64,000 nt of DNA from contig JAWQEG010000285.1 of assembly GCA_033782935.1 (NCBI GenBank), positions 62,001 to 126,000 of the forward strand, in the 5' to 3' direction. Position numbers and translations under genes: made by a program. Source of the stretch: Petrolisthes cinctipes. Lineage: Eukaryota > Arthropoda > Malacostraca > Decapoda > Porcellanidae. Of the stretch, positions 21,206 through 33,897 are shown in pieces. How positions within the stretch are numbered: the first letter of the stretch is position 1; the number at the start of each line of letters is the position of its first letter. The notes under the pieces are model-generated. The model was not told the DNA's origin. It worked only from the letters and a program-made list of their open reading frames with translations, and ran no database searches.

Positions 21206-21384
21206 TGGTGAGGAAGCAGATATGGCAATCCCCACTTGCACTCCGCTGAAAACAGGGCTACACTTCACTGCCACTATCATCATATTAATTACCACCAACA
21301 ACATATCTAATAAAACCAATTACCACGACCAATGCTACCGTCTCGACCACAACAATCAGTATCAACAATTACCATAGCGACCAG
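21183..21384 (+). CDS. Gene 1 exon 7: terminal coding exon with 3'UTR
   Basis: The acceptor is catcaatacag. In phase 1 the frame reads D-N-S-D-E-F-C and stops at TGA 21203-21205; the rest is 3'UTR up to a consensus donor (CAG/gtaagt) at 21385. The first 100 bases are almost identical to gene 2 at 50058. A different frame starting at the ATG at 21192 stays open to TAG 21375-21377, so a phase-0 entry would give another C-terminus; exons A and B do not supply that phase. Confidence 0.5.
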
Positions 21385-21969
21385 GTAAGTAATGAACCCA
21401 TGTTGACCCTTCCTTAAACCCAGTTGAGTGGACCTGCAATCAGCAACTCCAAGATCAAGAATATAAAACATAGGCTATATATATGTGCATTGTCCTCCTC
21501 TCAGGGATAAGCTGAAGAGAGAAAGGGAATGGTTTTCTAACCGTATTGTATATCAAGAGAATTTTTCTATATATAAAGAGATGAATATATTAAACTGAAA
21601 TGTTAGTTATGTACTTTTTACCATCTTTCAAATGCCATTGTCAAATTGTAATTCATAACTCATGTTATATGAGCATTACAGCCCCTGCACAAAACATTAC
21701 CAACCCTAGGCAATACCTATCCTTCAACAACCCTAACATTCTGCTACTGTAACAACCCACTAATTAACTATCCAGGTTTCTTGAGAATTTTATAATCTGT
21801 TCATGTTCTACTAACAGCAACCAATTAGTAATGTACTAAATATCCCTATAACCCTTACAACCATAACAACCCCCAAAACTCATACAATACAACCATTCAA
21901 CACACATACCACCAACACTGTAATCTATTCCTATGCCTCTACTAACCCTATACTGGTATCCTCCCTCAG
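21385..21969 (+). other. Predicted 3'UTR intron of gene 1
   Basis: It runs from donor gtaagt at 21385 to acceptor ctccctcag ending at 21969. Both sites are kept in gene 2 (donor at 50361, acceptor at 52342). The junction would lie about 180 bases after the stop codon. Confidence 0.4.
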
Positions 21970-22200
21970 GAAAACAGTGGCCAATAGAGGATGCCAAGTA
22001 CTGTACATCATTGATGAGAGGTGACCTGTGTGCTGAGCTACAGTACTGTACGCCGGTACTTACCAAGTTTATCCAGCAAGTGATCATTTGGGCCACAACT
22101 CTTCAGCACCATCATCCTATACTTTATATGTACTGTTTCTACATAAAGTTAATGAATAAAAACCATATCCTGAACAAGCCTTTGGATAACCCATTGTCAT
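21970..22200 (+). other. Predicted last (3'UTR) exon of gene 1
   Basis: Second copy of the 3' block, with AATAAA at 22155-22160. Compared with the other copies it carries a deletion after 22199, so the shared sequence ends at about 22240. The retroposon present in the other two copies is absent. Confidence 0.4.
22155..22160 (+). terminator. AATAAA polyadenylation signal of gene 1
   Basis: The hexamer is conserved in position in three copies of the 3' block. Confidence 0.45.
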
Positions 22201-22417
22201 CAATTATTACATGGCTACCCCGGCCATATTCGGTGGCATACAATACACACATACAATACATTTTCAGCCAAATATTTCCAACTCTCCTCATTACTCTGAA
22301 CATAGGAGTATGTGTGTACTGTAGTGGTTAGGGTTGGTATTGTATTCTGTTGTAAAACAGTTGTCACACTTGTGAAGCAATTCTTGCAAACAGATAAGTC
22401 AACTTATCTGTTTGAAA

Positions 22418-22570
22418 ATGTATGGACCTAGAAACGAAAACACTACTTATATGATTGACTATACAAATGTTGGGAAGGATGCCTACATAGTGGCTTGTTG
22501 GGAGGAAGCCAAGAAATGGAGCCAAAAGCTGAAAGAGTCAAAGCATCGCCAGGCTCTTTTTTATTCCTAG
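22418..22570 (+). CDS. Small open frame of 50 codons, unknown
   Basis: ATG at 22418, TAG at 22568-22570. The composition is protein-like (several Trp, Tyr and Lys; W-E-E-A-K-K-W in the middle) rather than low complexity. A perfect 9-base hairpin (cagataagt / acttatctg) lies just upstream at 22391-22410. No family is recognised. It may be part of an exon or a transposon remnant. Confidence 0.2.
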   Translation: MYGPRNENTTYMIDYTNVGKDAYIVACWEEAKKWSQKLKESKHRQALFYS

Positions 22571-23690
22571 TACAGTACAAGGTATGTATATTTTTCTAAG
22601 TTTTTCTATTGTCCATGATCGTTCATAATAGTTTAATCTGTCTACTTCTTATTGGAGTAGTAAGTAATGTTCCAACTGTGTAGTGTTTGTGGTATAATGA
22701 TTTGGGTTGCATCATCTGTTCAGAATATTTTCATGCACATATGTATTAGTGGTATTGTCAGGTCTGTGGTGAAGGTAATGAACAGTACAAGTGACAAGCC
22801 ATTTTAGGGATTGATTTATTGATTGATATTAGGCTGAAACAGCGAGGTCATATAGCGCCAGAAAAAGGTGATCGAGAGGTGTGACGGCAAGCAGGAAGGA
22901 AATAGAAAGAAAAGACCTTAAAGCTAGTGGCTGGGGCCGAAGGGATGTCAAAACCCTTAAAGTATTGCCCATATTACTACAGGCAATACCCCCCCCCCCC
23001 TCCTACGGGGAGTAAATTTAGATAAGTCTTCTCAAGAGGGTAAAGGGTTGAACATTGTTCACATTCACTTGTCCTTTCCTCTCGATCCCGGCTTACAACC
23101 TCATTAATACTACAATAACTTTTTCTATCTTTCTGGACCTTAACCTCCTTGTCACAATTTCTCCATTATTCACCTCCCACACCTTCCTTTTGTCCCTCTC
23201 TATCTCCACACCCACGACTCTCCCTCTTCCATAACCCCTCGCTTTGTTTCTTTTAAATTTGCCACCCCCCCCCTTTCCCCTTCCTCGCCCCCTCTCTCTC
23301 CTCCCTTCACACACAAACGAGGGCACACATGTGCTCAACTTGGTTAACGAACAGATGGCGTGCCGATACTTTGGATGTGGCCGCCTCAATAATATTTGGT
23401 AAAATTCCGTAGGTCATTATTCTTTTGTAAACATTCCTGTAGGTCACGGGGTTATCATGTTATTGGTAGCATATTGTAGCACCAGGGTCATGAAAAGTTT
23501 GCGGGTCTGGGATATGGAATGTTTGGTAAAATTCTGCATGTTTAGTCATGAAAATGTTGCTGTTCCAGGATCATGAAAATTTTTAGTAAATTTTTGCAGG
23601 TGTACAGTTATGAAAGTTTCAGTAAAATTTTGCAGATGTAGGGTTATGATATAAAACACATTTTCAAAAATGTGTTGAGAGGGTAGTTGT
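22571..23690. repeat. Intergenic with dispersed repeat R, copy 2
   Basis: Non-coding. 23150-23400 is homologous to 10510-10760 upstream of gene 1. A C tract is at 22990-23001. Confidence 0.55.
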
Positions 23691-23698
23691 CTTTTGTG

Positions 23699-23863
<165 letters not shown>

Positions 23864-23869
23864 CTTTCG

Positions 23870-25740
23870 TCGTGTCTCCTTTTCTCTCCTACACTTTCCT
23901 TCTGACCCCCACTTGTATTCGCACTTCCCCGATTCTCATTCTCACTTCGCCCTCCGTCTTTGAGCTCTTTTTCTCCCATTCCCCTCCCAGTGGTAATTCT
24001 ACAGGACGGCCAAGGGGGACTATCCCTCCCCCCCAGATTTTGGGCTGGCCCCTTGGTTGGTATCTTCACTTTTTATTAGCAAACCTATATCGATCGTACA
24101 ATTTATGTTATTCATATGTGGTTGTAGGGCCGCATTTGACAGCTGGCCCAAGTTATAGTCAACAGCTGCTGATGGCTTTTCAAAAATGAAATTTGTGAAA
24201 CATTTCTCAGAGTTTCTATGACCAGTGACAGATTGAGTAACATAGGGCTATGATATCAATCGAAAGTGCACGCGCTGAGGGAAGTGACTTAGGATTATTT
24301 TGATGATAAATTTGACAGCCGACATAATAATGGTAGGATCAAGCTGCGGTAAAGATACTGCTACTCTCTGTATATAAAAACCTTGTCATTATAATTTTGT
24401 CTAATCTAGCAGTTGCATGCAACAGCAGCCCTGTCTGAAAACTATATTCATCTAAATCATATTCATTGCGTAAGGTAATACATATTTTGTTGACGTATAT
24501 TATAAAAACCCTTCTATTGTTTCATTTTGTGTATTCCTTGGTGCGTTATGTATTAATTAGCTTAGTGTTCAATGACCTTTCTATGCAATAAAACATACCT
24601 GAGAGATAACATCAACTCTCACAATTCCAGCCAAGATCATTATATGAGACTTTCACATCATTCTCAAATGTTTAAAAGTTATCTAAAAAGACTAATACAT
24701 CCCTCCAGAGACCTCATAATTTCCCTTAGAAACGCCACTGTCTCCGCCTACTCTCCTCTCCTCCCTTCACACATAAACGTGGGTGGGTGGAGAAGGCACA
24801 GGTGTTCAACTTGGGGACCGAATTGATGACGTGTGGCCACTGTGGATGTATTGTTAACTTTTGATCGATGTGTTATTATTTTGTGTGGTGGTTATGGTTG
24901 TGGTGTGGTTCTACATTTTTGGTGGTTGTATTATTTTGTTTGGTGGTTATGGTTGTGGTGTGGTTCTACGTTTTTGGTGTTTGTGGTAATTATTGTTATG
25001 ATGGTTGAGGTCGTTTTGATTGTAGTGGTTGTAAGTAGCATTGCTGTGGTGGTCGTGGTGGATGCTGTTGTTGTTGTTGTGATGGGGTTACCTTTCATTG
25101 TAGTGGGAACTGCGTCAGCGAAACAATGGTTATCAACAAAGAAATTAAGCTATACTGTATATCTTACAACCATAAAGGTATTTGTACCAAGTTTATCTTG
25201 GTAATTGTGTATTATATTTAATTGTGGTATTGTGTATTATATAATTAACATATTTCTGTTTGATACAATAGGGCTAATGTTATTGGTCTTGATTACATAG
25301 TTAATGTGCGACTCAAAGCTAAACAAGCATCGACATCAGTCCCTATACATTTACAGTATGTATTTTGGGCCTCTTTGTTGGGAGGTTTAGTACAATAGTA
25401 GACAATTAATTATCCAAATTAGTTCAATAAAGCCCTTGTCGTACATTCAGAATTTCCACCCTGACAGCACTACTAATAGTGTTCGAAGCGCCCTAGGTAT
25501 CATGATCTTTGGTCATTTGTAGCGTAGTCTGAGAGTCGTAGCACACTATTGGATAGTCGTAGCAAACTATTGCCCCCCCCCCCCACCGAGAAATTTCAGC
25601 AAGCTGAAAAAAAAAATAATGAAACTCTAGATTTGTTGCTCCATATGTATCCCTATCGTAACGTAATTATGAAATCGTTGATTCATCGTAACGCTCTCTG
25701 GATAATAGTAAAGCCATCACCGCATAAAAAAATGTTAAGC
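23870..25740. other. Intergenic upstream of gene 2, with repeat R copy 3
   Basis: No gene is seen. 24740-24835 is a third partial copy of repeat R. 24880-25080 is a GT-rich stretch with an imperfect duplicated 60-base unit (near 24889 and 24940). A partial copy of the MITE described next lies at 25437-25570. Confidence 0.55.
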
Positions 25741-26146
25741 CCCTGTAACACATTCATGATTTCCATCTCAACAACGCTACTAATCCAGTGACATTCCATC
25801 AACACTGTTATCTCTCCACAGAAGCCCTAAGTATATGTGGGTGTCACCTTCATTTTTGTCTCCAGCACCCCCCCCCCCTCTGAGCATGTAAGGGGAAGTG
25901 GAAACTCTATCGTGATACCTTTGTAACGCTACCGTCATGTGGTCGTAGCAGTCATAATGCTGTCGTATTGTTTTTAAATAAGTCAGTCGTGACGTTGTCG
26001 TAGCCCTGTCGTATTTCGGTCATAATCATCGGTCACACATTAGTATTTCCGTGGAGAGATAACAATTTAGAAGGAATGTCACGACAGAGCTAATATTTGG
26101 ATTAGTATAGTGCGGTCGGGATGGAAATAGTGAATGTGTAACAGGG
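25741..26146. mobile_element. Foldback MITE, about 406 bases
   Basis: It begins ccctgtaacacattca and ends with the exact reverse complement tgaatgtgtaacaggg. Subterminal gtgacattcc and gttatctctcca also recur inverted near the other end. The centre has several GTCGTA motifs. The transposase family is not evident from the ends. Confidence 0.75.
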
Positions 26147-26699
26147 TTTTAAGAAATATTGCTGCTAGCTTCTCGAGGTTCACCTCAGAACCAAGAATGT
26201 TGTTACCAAAGTCACGAAAGTTGTTGCGTGTAAACATCTATGGGAAACAATGCTAAGTCTGTCTTATCTGATACAGACAAATTATCCTCATTAACCTATT
26301 TGTTCCCCTTTGATTTTGTAAAATTTTGCCGGATTTAACTAAGAATCCCACTCACTGATCATTGCACTAACATATACTGTATGCTCACCAAAACAAAGAT
26401 TGATCTTTGATCACGAAAGCCAAAAACGATTAGGCAATAACTTCAATTTAATTAAGGCTCAAAATATTAGGCCGACTCCCTCAAGCCCATGCAGTGGTAA
26501 ACACGTAAACCTGGAAAGTACTTATGAAAAGTTATTCATTTGACTTATTTCTTTTCCCTTTCCCGTTACCTTATATAACACAAGAATGGTTCTGCTGGTA
26601 GGAGGGGTCGAAGGGTACCGTACTATGGAATAGTACTAAGAGCAGCAGATGTGATAATGAGGTGGGGGAGAGAGGTAGAGAGGGAGGAGCTAGGCTAAT

Positions 26700-26712
26700 G
26701 TGGGAGGAGCTT
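26700..26712 (+). promoter_or_regulatory. Conserved promoter-proximal element of gene 2
   Basis: The same GTGGGAGGAGCTT as in gene 1. A second, partial GGGAGGAGCT lies at 26682-26691. The region 26150-26690 before it has no gene. Confidence 0.45.
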
Positions 26713-26738
26713 GAGGTGTAGGAATGTAACGAAGTGAA

Positions 26739-26744
26739 TATAAA
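26739..26744 (+). promoter_or_regulatory. TATA box of gene 2
   Basis: TATAAA, 27 bases after the conserved element. The expected start is near 26768, where TCATCA would do as an arthropod initiator. The 5'UTR of about 100 bases is almost identical to gene 1 from about 26784. Confidence 0.6.
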
Positions 26745-26871
26745 CTAGGCTCAATGCGTCAAGTGGTCATCACAGACAACTACGCACACAGTTGTCCAGC
26801 CACTGCCAGCACCACAACATCACCCTCGAGGAAGAAGAGTCGCTGGTAAGGGAGCCTGCCCTTTTATCCTC

Positions 26872-28407
26872 ATGAGGCTGTTCGTAGTCTTGTCGCTTGG
26901 CCTGGTTGTGGCCTTTATGGTCGTCCAGGCACACGCCGACACCAACCAACTCAGAGACGCAGCGACCCTGGATAATCCAGAACTGTTGGCTGAACTCAAC
27001 AAGAACGATGTTGATGAAAAGGTCAGATCCAAAAAGGTTCGAGTTCGTGTAAGAGCTGATAAGGATGACGACGACAAAAACAAACGCAGAAGGGTGAGAG
27101 CCGATAACGATAAGAACAGAGATGACGACGAAGACAAGAACAAGAGGGTGAGAGCCGATAACGAAGAGAACAAAGATATCGACAAAGGAAAACGTAAAGC
27201 CACAAAGAACAATAACAAGAGGGTGGATCTCAAAGGTAACAAAAACAAAGATAACAGTAGCAAGGACAAACCTAAGAGTGTGGAAGTCAAAGGAGACGAA
27301 AACAAAGATAACAGAAGCAAAGACAAAGGTAATAGAGGGCTAGGTAACCCCCAGAATAACAAAAATATGAATGGGAAGGTCGAAAAAAGCAAAAACAAAG
27401 ATAACAGCATCAAGGACAAACGTAAGAGGGTGGAGGTCAAAGGTGAGAAAAAGAAAGATAAAAGAATCAAAGACAAACGTAAGAAGGGGCCAGGTAAACC
27501 CCAAGGCAACAAAGGCACAAACAAGAGGGGGCAGATCAAACAGAGCAAAAACAAAGATGACAAAAACAAAGACGATAACGATAAGAACAAAGATGACGAC
27601 GAAGACAAGAACAAGAGGGTGAGAGCCGATAACGAAGAGAACAAAGATATCGACAAAAGAAAACGTAAAGCCACAAAGAACAATAACAAGAGGGTGGATC
27701 TCAAAGGTAACAAAAACAAAGATAACAGCAGCAAGGACAAACGTAAGACGGTGGAGATCAAAAGTGACAGAAACAAAGATAATAGAAGCAAAGGCAAACG
27801 TAAGAAGGAGCTAAGTAAGCCCAAAATCAAGAAGGAGCAGGTCAAAATTGACAAAAATAAAGATAACAGTAGCAAGGATAAACCTAAGAGTGTGGAAGTC
27901 AAAGGTGAGAAAAAGAAAGATAACAGAAGAAAAGACAAACGTAAGAAGGGGTCAGGTAAACCCCAAAGCAACAAACGCACAAACAAGAGGGGGCAGATCA
28001 AAGCGAGTAAAAACAAAGGTGACAAGAAGAAAGACAGGGAGCCAGGTAAGCCCAAAAACAGAAAGGGACAAGTCAAATCGAGCAAAAACAAAGACAAACG
28101 TAAGAAGGGGCCAGGTAAATCCAAAAACAAGAAGGGACAAGTCAAATCTAGCAAAAACAAAGACAAACGTAAGAAGAGGCCAGGTAAATCCAAAAACAAG
28201 AAGGGACAAGTCAAATCGAGCAAAAACAAAGACAAACGTAAGAAGAGGCCAGGTAAATCCAAAAACAAGAAGGGACAAGTCAAATCGAGCAAAAACAAAG
28301 ACAAACGTAAGAAGAGGCCAGGTAAACCCAAAAACAAGAAAGGCACAAAAAAGAAGGGGAAAAATCAAAACAAAAGAAGCAAAAGCAAGAGCAAAGGACG
28401 AAAAAAG
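26872..28407 (+). CDS. Gene 2 exon 1: signal peptide and expanded Lys/Asp/Asn-rich region
   Basis: 512 codons in one exon, donor gtgaga after an AAG codon (phase 0), against 95 codons in gene 1. Two levels of internal repeat are visible. A large duplication has offset 471 bases (157 codons; 27121 onward recurs at 27592 onward). A 69-base (23-codon) tandem repeat runs through about 28065-28345, carrying G-Q-V-K-S-S-K-N-K-D-K-R-K-K. All repeat lengths are multiples of three. No Cys occurs after the signal peptide. The long Leu-rich open frame on the opposite strand is a shadow of this composition. Confidence 0.8.
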
Positions 28408-31400
28408 GTGAGAGATCATGCAGTTGATTTGAGAGTTACCTAGAGTTCTTTTTCTAATTAACAAAATTATCGTTAATTCCCTGACTCATTCCTCTGTATA
28501 GCTTTATGTCACAATAATAACACTTGGTCTACTGGTCATTGGAATGTGTGTTTATAGTGAATATATATAATTTTATTAAACATCAGAACTTATATATATC
28601 ATTCACTCACTGTTTTCATTTCTCTTCTTTACTCCCTATATTCTTTCCCTGCGGTGACAGTTCCTTGAAAGAACAGTTCAAGTCGCAGTTAGACAAAGTT
28701 TTTGTTAGGCCTAACTTGGTGGTAGAGTAAAATCTTCCTCCTTCCCTATACAAAATTCTATTTTGTGCCTTTTTTCCTCCGGGTTTAGTAAAATTATATA
28801 TTCCCGCCCTCACGGAGTCTACGGAAGGTTTTGATTTCACACATGTTTGTTTGTTTGTTTGTTTTATTCTTATAATTATCAGGATAAAAACATACGGACA
28901 GATTATGATCATACTAAATAGGATGATTGGGTACAATGGAACCAGGAAATAATTCATTTTTGGTGGATCCAGGTCAAAGATCAAAGTCCAGAATGGTTAT
29001 ACTGTACACTATTACATTATAATGTCATTATAATAGTGTACATAAATGAGGGTGAAATATGGTTTGGTATTGTCTGTAGATGGTTTGCACACCATCGATT
29101 GCACTTATTGTCTTTGTTATAATTTTTTCTCACAATTTAAGTAGTAACATTTATATATTTTGTTTATGGTATCTTTTGATAAGGGTCCTAATGCCTTTTG
29201 ATGTGCTACTTGTCTTTGTAACACACACAAACTCATACATACTCTCTCTCTCTGACCACACACCACCCCCTCCCCACAGAGTTGCCCTGGGAGGTGCATC
29301 AGGAGAGACGCTTCCTGTAAAGGTGGTCGAGTACTCAAGAACGCCTGCAAGAAGGGCAAATGTTGCATCACTGGTGAGTTAGAGGAGGAATTGCAACATT
29401 CAAGAGTCATGGACAAAATGTACACTGTGTGGGAGTCGTGGAGAATGTGTACACTGTGTGGGAGTCGTGGAGAATGTGTACACTGTGTGGGAGTCGTGGA
29501 GAATGTGTACAGTGTGTGGGAGTCGTGGAGAATGTGTACACTGTGTGGGAGTCGTGGAGAATGTGTACACTGTGTGGGAGTCGTGGAGAATGTGTACACT
29601 TTGTGGGAGTCGTGGAGAATGTATACACTGTGTGGGAGTCGTGGGGAATGTGTACACTGTGTGGAAGTCGTGGAGAATGTGTACACTGTGTGGGAGTCGT
29701 GGGGAATGTGTACAGTGTGTGGGAGTCGTGGAGAATGAGTACAGTCGCCAGTACTCCCGCGTGGTACAGGGGCTCACATGTTTAAGAGATTTAAGTGATT
29801 CAGTTCCTTAAGCAACAAAGTGTATCGGGGATACTCCATCTCACACACGTGGATTGTTTCGAGCTAAATAATGACAGTGGTGCTACATCTCTGAATATGT
29901 GTGAGGCCGTGTCCAAGCGGCAGTGCTGGCGAGTGTACACTGTGTGGTAATGATATATCGGATGTCTAAAAATGCCGATATGTTGATGCGGATGAGGATA
30001 TCGACCTTTAAAATCTGTGGATGCGGATGCTGATATGTGAAAACAGTATTTGCGGATGCGGATGTCTGATGGTCATATCCTCGCGGATGCGGATGCAGAT
30101 TATTTTCTGTTTTTAAAATGCATTTTTCAGTTATGAAAGACGAATTTCAGCCACATAAGTTCAACTTATGTGTTACGAGGATGCTAGTCGTGATTTTATT
30201 TAAAATACCAGTCCAATAATATAATGGTAAATCACATTCATCCACATAGATTATTACTTCTTTTTTTTCAGAAATTTATTCAGAATATCATAGGAATTTT
30301 CTGCAGTATGCACTATGCTCAGTAAGTCAGTATGCTGAATAATATCCTCACATCCTCATTGTCAAACTACGGATGCGGATGCGGATTTTACTTGCATTGC
30401 CAATGCTGATGCGGATGCGGATATTACATGCATTGTTAATGAGGATGCGAATGCGGATTTTTGAAAAATGCGAATAATTCGCGGATGCGGATATCCGATA
30501 CATCACTACTGTGTGGGAGTTAAAATTAGTGAATAGAGTGAGGGTTCTTTAGTGAATGGGTACAAACTGTGTGGGAACGTTCAGAATATACAGGTATAGA
30601 GTTCTGGAGAGTTCTACAGGTATAGTGTTCGTGTATAGAGTACAGTAAGTGCTGAATAGTGTGTTCTTTTGCTACGTGAGTGCTGAACATTACGAATATA
30701 TATATTGGATGTAAGTAGGCAAATAATCAGAAATTATGGCTAAAGGTGAGAGTAGGCATAATGTGTAAGTTAATTGGTAGTGAAAAATCTGTATAGGAAG
30801 TGTTGGTAAAATGAATTAAATGTGAATCCCCAACAAATCCAATATCCCAAATTCCCATTCAATAATATCACTATCCCATCAGTCTTCAATATAAGGGAGT
30901 CAACAGCAATACATGATTCGATAAATATTATAACATAAAACAGAGACCAAACCTCAATTAATGAACTTTGTTTAATCAACTTAGTCATAACTGAGAAAAA
31001 GGACGATTTTCATAAATCACCCAAAGTATGGATTTTTTTTTTGCAGGCCATCTGCTTGGAGCCTTAACAATACAGCCTACATTTTAATATGGCATCAATA
31101 TTGTTTATTCCATTATCATTTTTTCGAATTACAGAGTACGACCAACAAGAGTAGAAAACCTAAATATTTATCTGATGGATCAGTGTCACTAAAAGTCTGA
31201 ATTTGGTTAAGTAAGTGTAAATTACCTCCATTATTTCCATGGAAATACTGGAATGTTAATAATTTACTTTCATGGTAACATCACCATCATAATAGTACAA
31301 ACTACACACATTACCATTGTACAGTCGGCAAAAAAAGTTTCGTTACCACCCCTACGTTAATTTTAACCTGGATAAGCGAGGCAGGGTTGGTACTCCGCCG

Positions 31401-33853
31401 TCTGAGCAGCTGTGCCTCGCGGGCCGCGGCAATGACAACTTAACAGAAGGCATTCCCTTTCTTTTTATATCAAAAGTTTAACTGATTTTAAATTAAATTT
31501 TGAGTGTTCAAGAACTATTACTATTTAACTATTCATCATTAAACATAAAGAAATACGTTTGAGTATTTTAGAACAAGAATAACCTTGAAATACCCAGAAA
31601 AAGTAGCACTGGGTAAAAGTACGTCATTCCTACTTGCCTGTCCATTAGACACTTAGGGGTCCGGGAGGGTGACGGAGGTATATTATATATGACAGTCGCG
31701 CCCATGGAGGTTGTATAGGTGGAGGCGCCAGTAGGACCTGATTTGTGAAGCCACCAATCTGCCATTTCCGGCGCCTTCAAGATGCCGCATACCTTTGTAT
31801 GTCAAGTCAGAAGTCCACTTTTACTGAAACATATCTTGGTGTCCGCCATATTGAAGGCGCCGAAAATGACAGTTCGGCGGCTTCACTTTACTCCCCTGGA
31901 TTAGTGAGCCATGGCGACTCCACCTATACTACCTCCATGCTCGCGCCACACCTGACTCACCAGTCAGGCCTACCAACATTACATCACACTGTTAAAAGGA
32001 TGGTAACGAAACTATTTTTGCCGACTGTACCACCATAGACTATATTACCCATTATAACCGTACCACCACCACCTAACTACAAAATTGACATCACCCCTTT
32101 GCCTACCACCACACCACCATCGAACTGCTTATCATACTACTATCCCCTGCCACCATAAACACTACACCACCAGCCCTTGACGGTAGGACAATAACATTAA
32201 GTCGACACTATTAATAACACTATACAAGTAACACCATACAGTAATTATTATTAGTCCTGTATCAGTCTGGTGTAATACTTTAGCACCACACATAACACAT
32301 CAATCCTGTACAATACTATAATACCAACATGAGCTCCACATCACCAACATAAACATAATGTCTTCAGGTTTTTATTTACATATCTATTCACTGCCTTCGT
32401 TACAGGGGCCAAGAGAGACGGCAAGCAGGACACACCCCAAAAAAGTAAGTATATATATTCCATCTTTTATATTTTTCTTTTAATCTCTCTATAAAGAACA
32501 GTAAATATATGACAACATATAATTTAAATGTGCTGCATACATTACCAAGTGAATTAGTAGGTGAATCTTGTGGCATTATCAATGAAAAATTATACGTCGA
32601 ACGGGATTGTCATAATTTCTAGCCATATTTACTGTACCATGTATAAATGAGAAAATATTGCATCGTGTTCTACTACAGAGTGCGTGGCTTTGGATCCCTG
32701 CAACGCCCTAAATGGAAGATGTGTAAAGAAAAACAAAGATTGCAAGTCAGGCCGGACCTCAGTGATTAACGACCAAGATACTAAATTCTGTTCCAAGAAA
32801 AAGTGCAAGTGCTGCTTCAAAGAGAAGGGACCTAAAGGTAAGGAAGAAAGTGGTGGTGATGGTGGTGAAAAAGAGGGAAGGAAGGTGTGCTACATACATT
32901 ACCAAGTGAATTAGTAGGTGAATCTTGTGGCATTATCAATGAAAAATAATACGTCGAACGGGATTGTCATAATTTCTAGTCATATTTACTGTACCATGTA
33001 TAAATGAGAAAATATTACATCGTGTTCTACAGCAAAGTGCGTGGCTTTGGATCCCTGCAACGCCCTAAATGGAAGATGTGTGAAGGAAAAGAAAGATTGC
33101 AAGTCAGGCCAGACCTCAGTGATTAACGACGAAGATACTAAATTCTGTTCCAAGAAAAAGTGCAAGTGCTGCTTCAAGGAGGAGGAACCTAACGGTAAGG
33201 AAGAAAGTGGTCTCCTGATATGTCAGAAGGGAGAAGGGCCGGCTGGTGGCCACACCACAGCCTGGCCAGGTGGACTCTGTCCTCACGGGGAAGGGATGAT
33301 TCAGATGGGTGGATGTCAGGAGGTCGTGCATGCAGCTGGGTATTGTTTTTGAGTGTTTGGATGGACTGATGAGTGATTTGAGTATAGATGTGTTTTTGGA
33401 GACTGGTTTGGGGTGGGCAGGGTGTGAGAGATGATAGTATTTGTGTATGGTATCGTGTAATGGGTGTTGTTTTGATGTTCCTTGGCATGTGTTTTGCCAT
33501 GTAGTGTAGTGGAGGCTGCAGGAAGTGTTTGTGTGCCTCTCATGTCAAGATGATCCTTGATTTTGAGGACTTTGGTTTCATGGTGTAAGTGGTCTATAGG
33601 TGTAGTAGCTGTGCAGCCTGTGATTATCTTTAGGGCTTTATTCTGTATGGTCTGAAGGGTGTTGAGATAAGTCTCAGTGAGGTTTGGGGTCCAGACAGGG
33701 CTTGCATAATCCATCACTGATCGGATATATTGATTGTATACTGTGGTTGTGGTTGCAAATGACCTGAGGGCTTTAAGTCTTTGCATGCATTTGTTTTTAA
33801 TGGTTGTGATGTGTTGTTTGAATGTCATGGATGTATTGTAAGTTATGCCAATT

Positions 33854-33897
<44 letters not shown>

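Larger units (their letters stand above)
32525..33216 (+). repeat. 354-base tandem duplication carrying module C
   Basis: Two copies, about 32530-32862 and 32886-33216, each hold the 3' part of the preceding intron, one C exon and the start of the next intron. The duplication kept phase 1 at both ends, adding one module in frame. Confidence 0.85.

Noticed and set aside
26820..28346. 508-codon Leu-rich frame antisense to gene 2 exon 1
   Set aside because: Lys/Asp codons read backwards give Leu and Phe; the + strand has signal peptide, splice sites and a paralogue.
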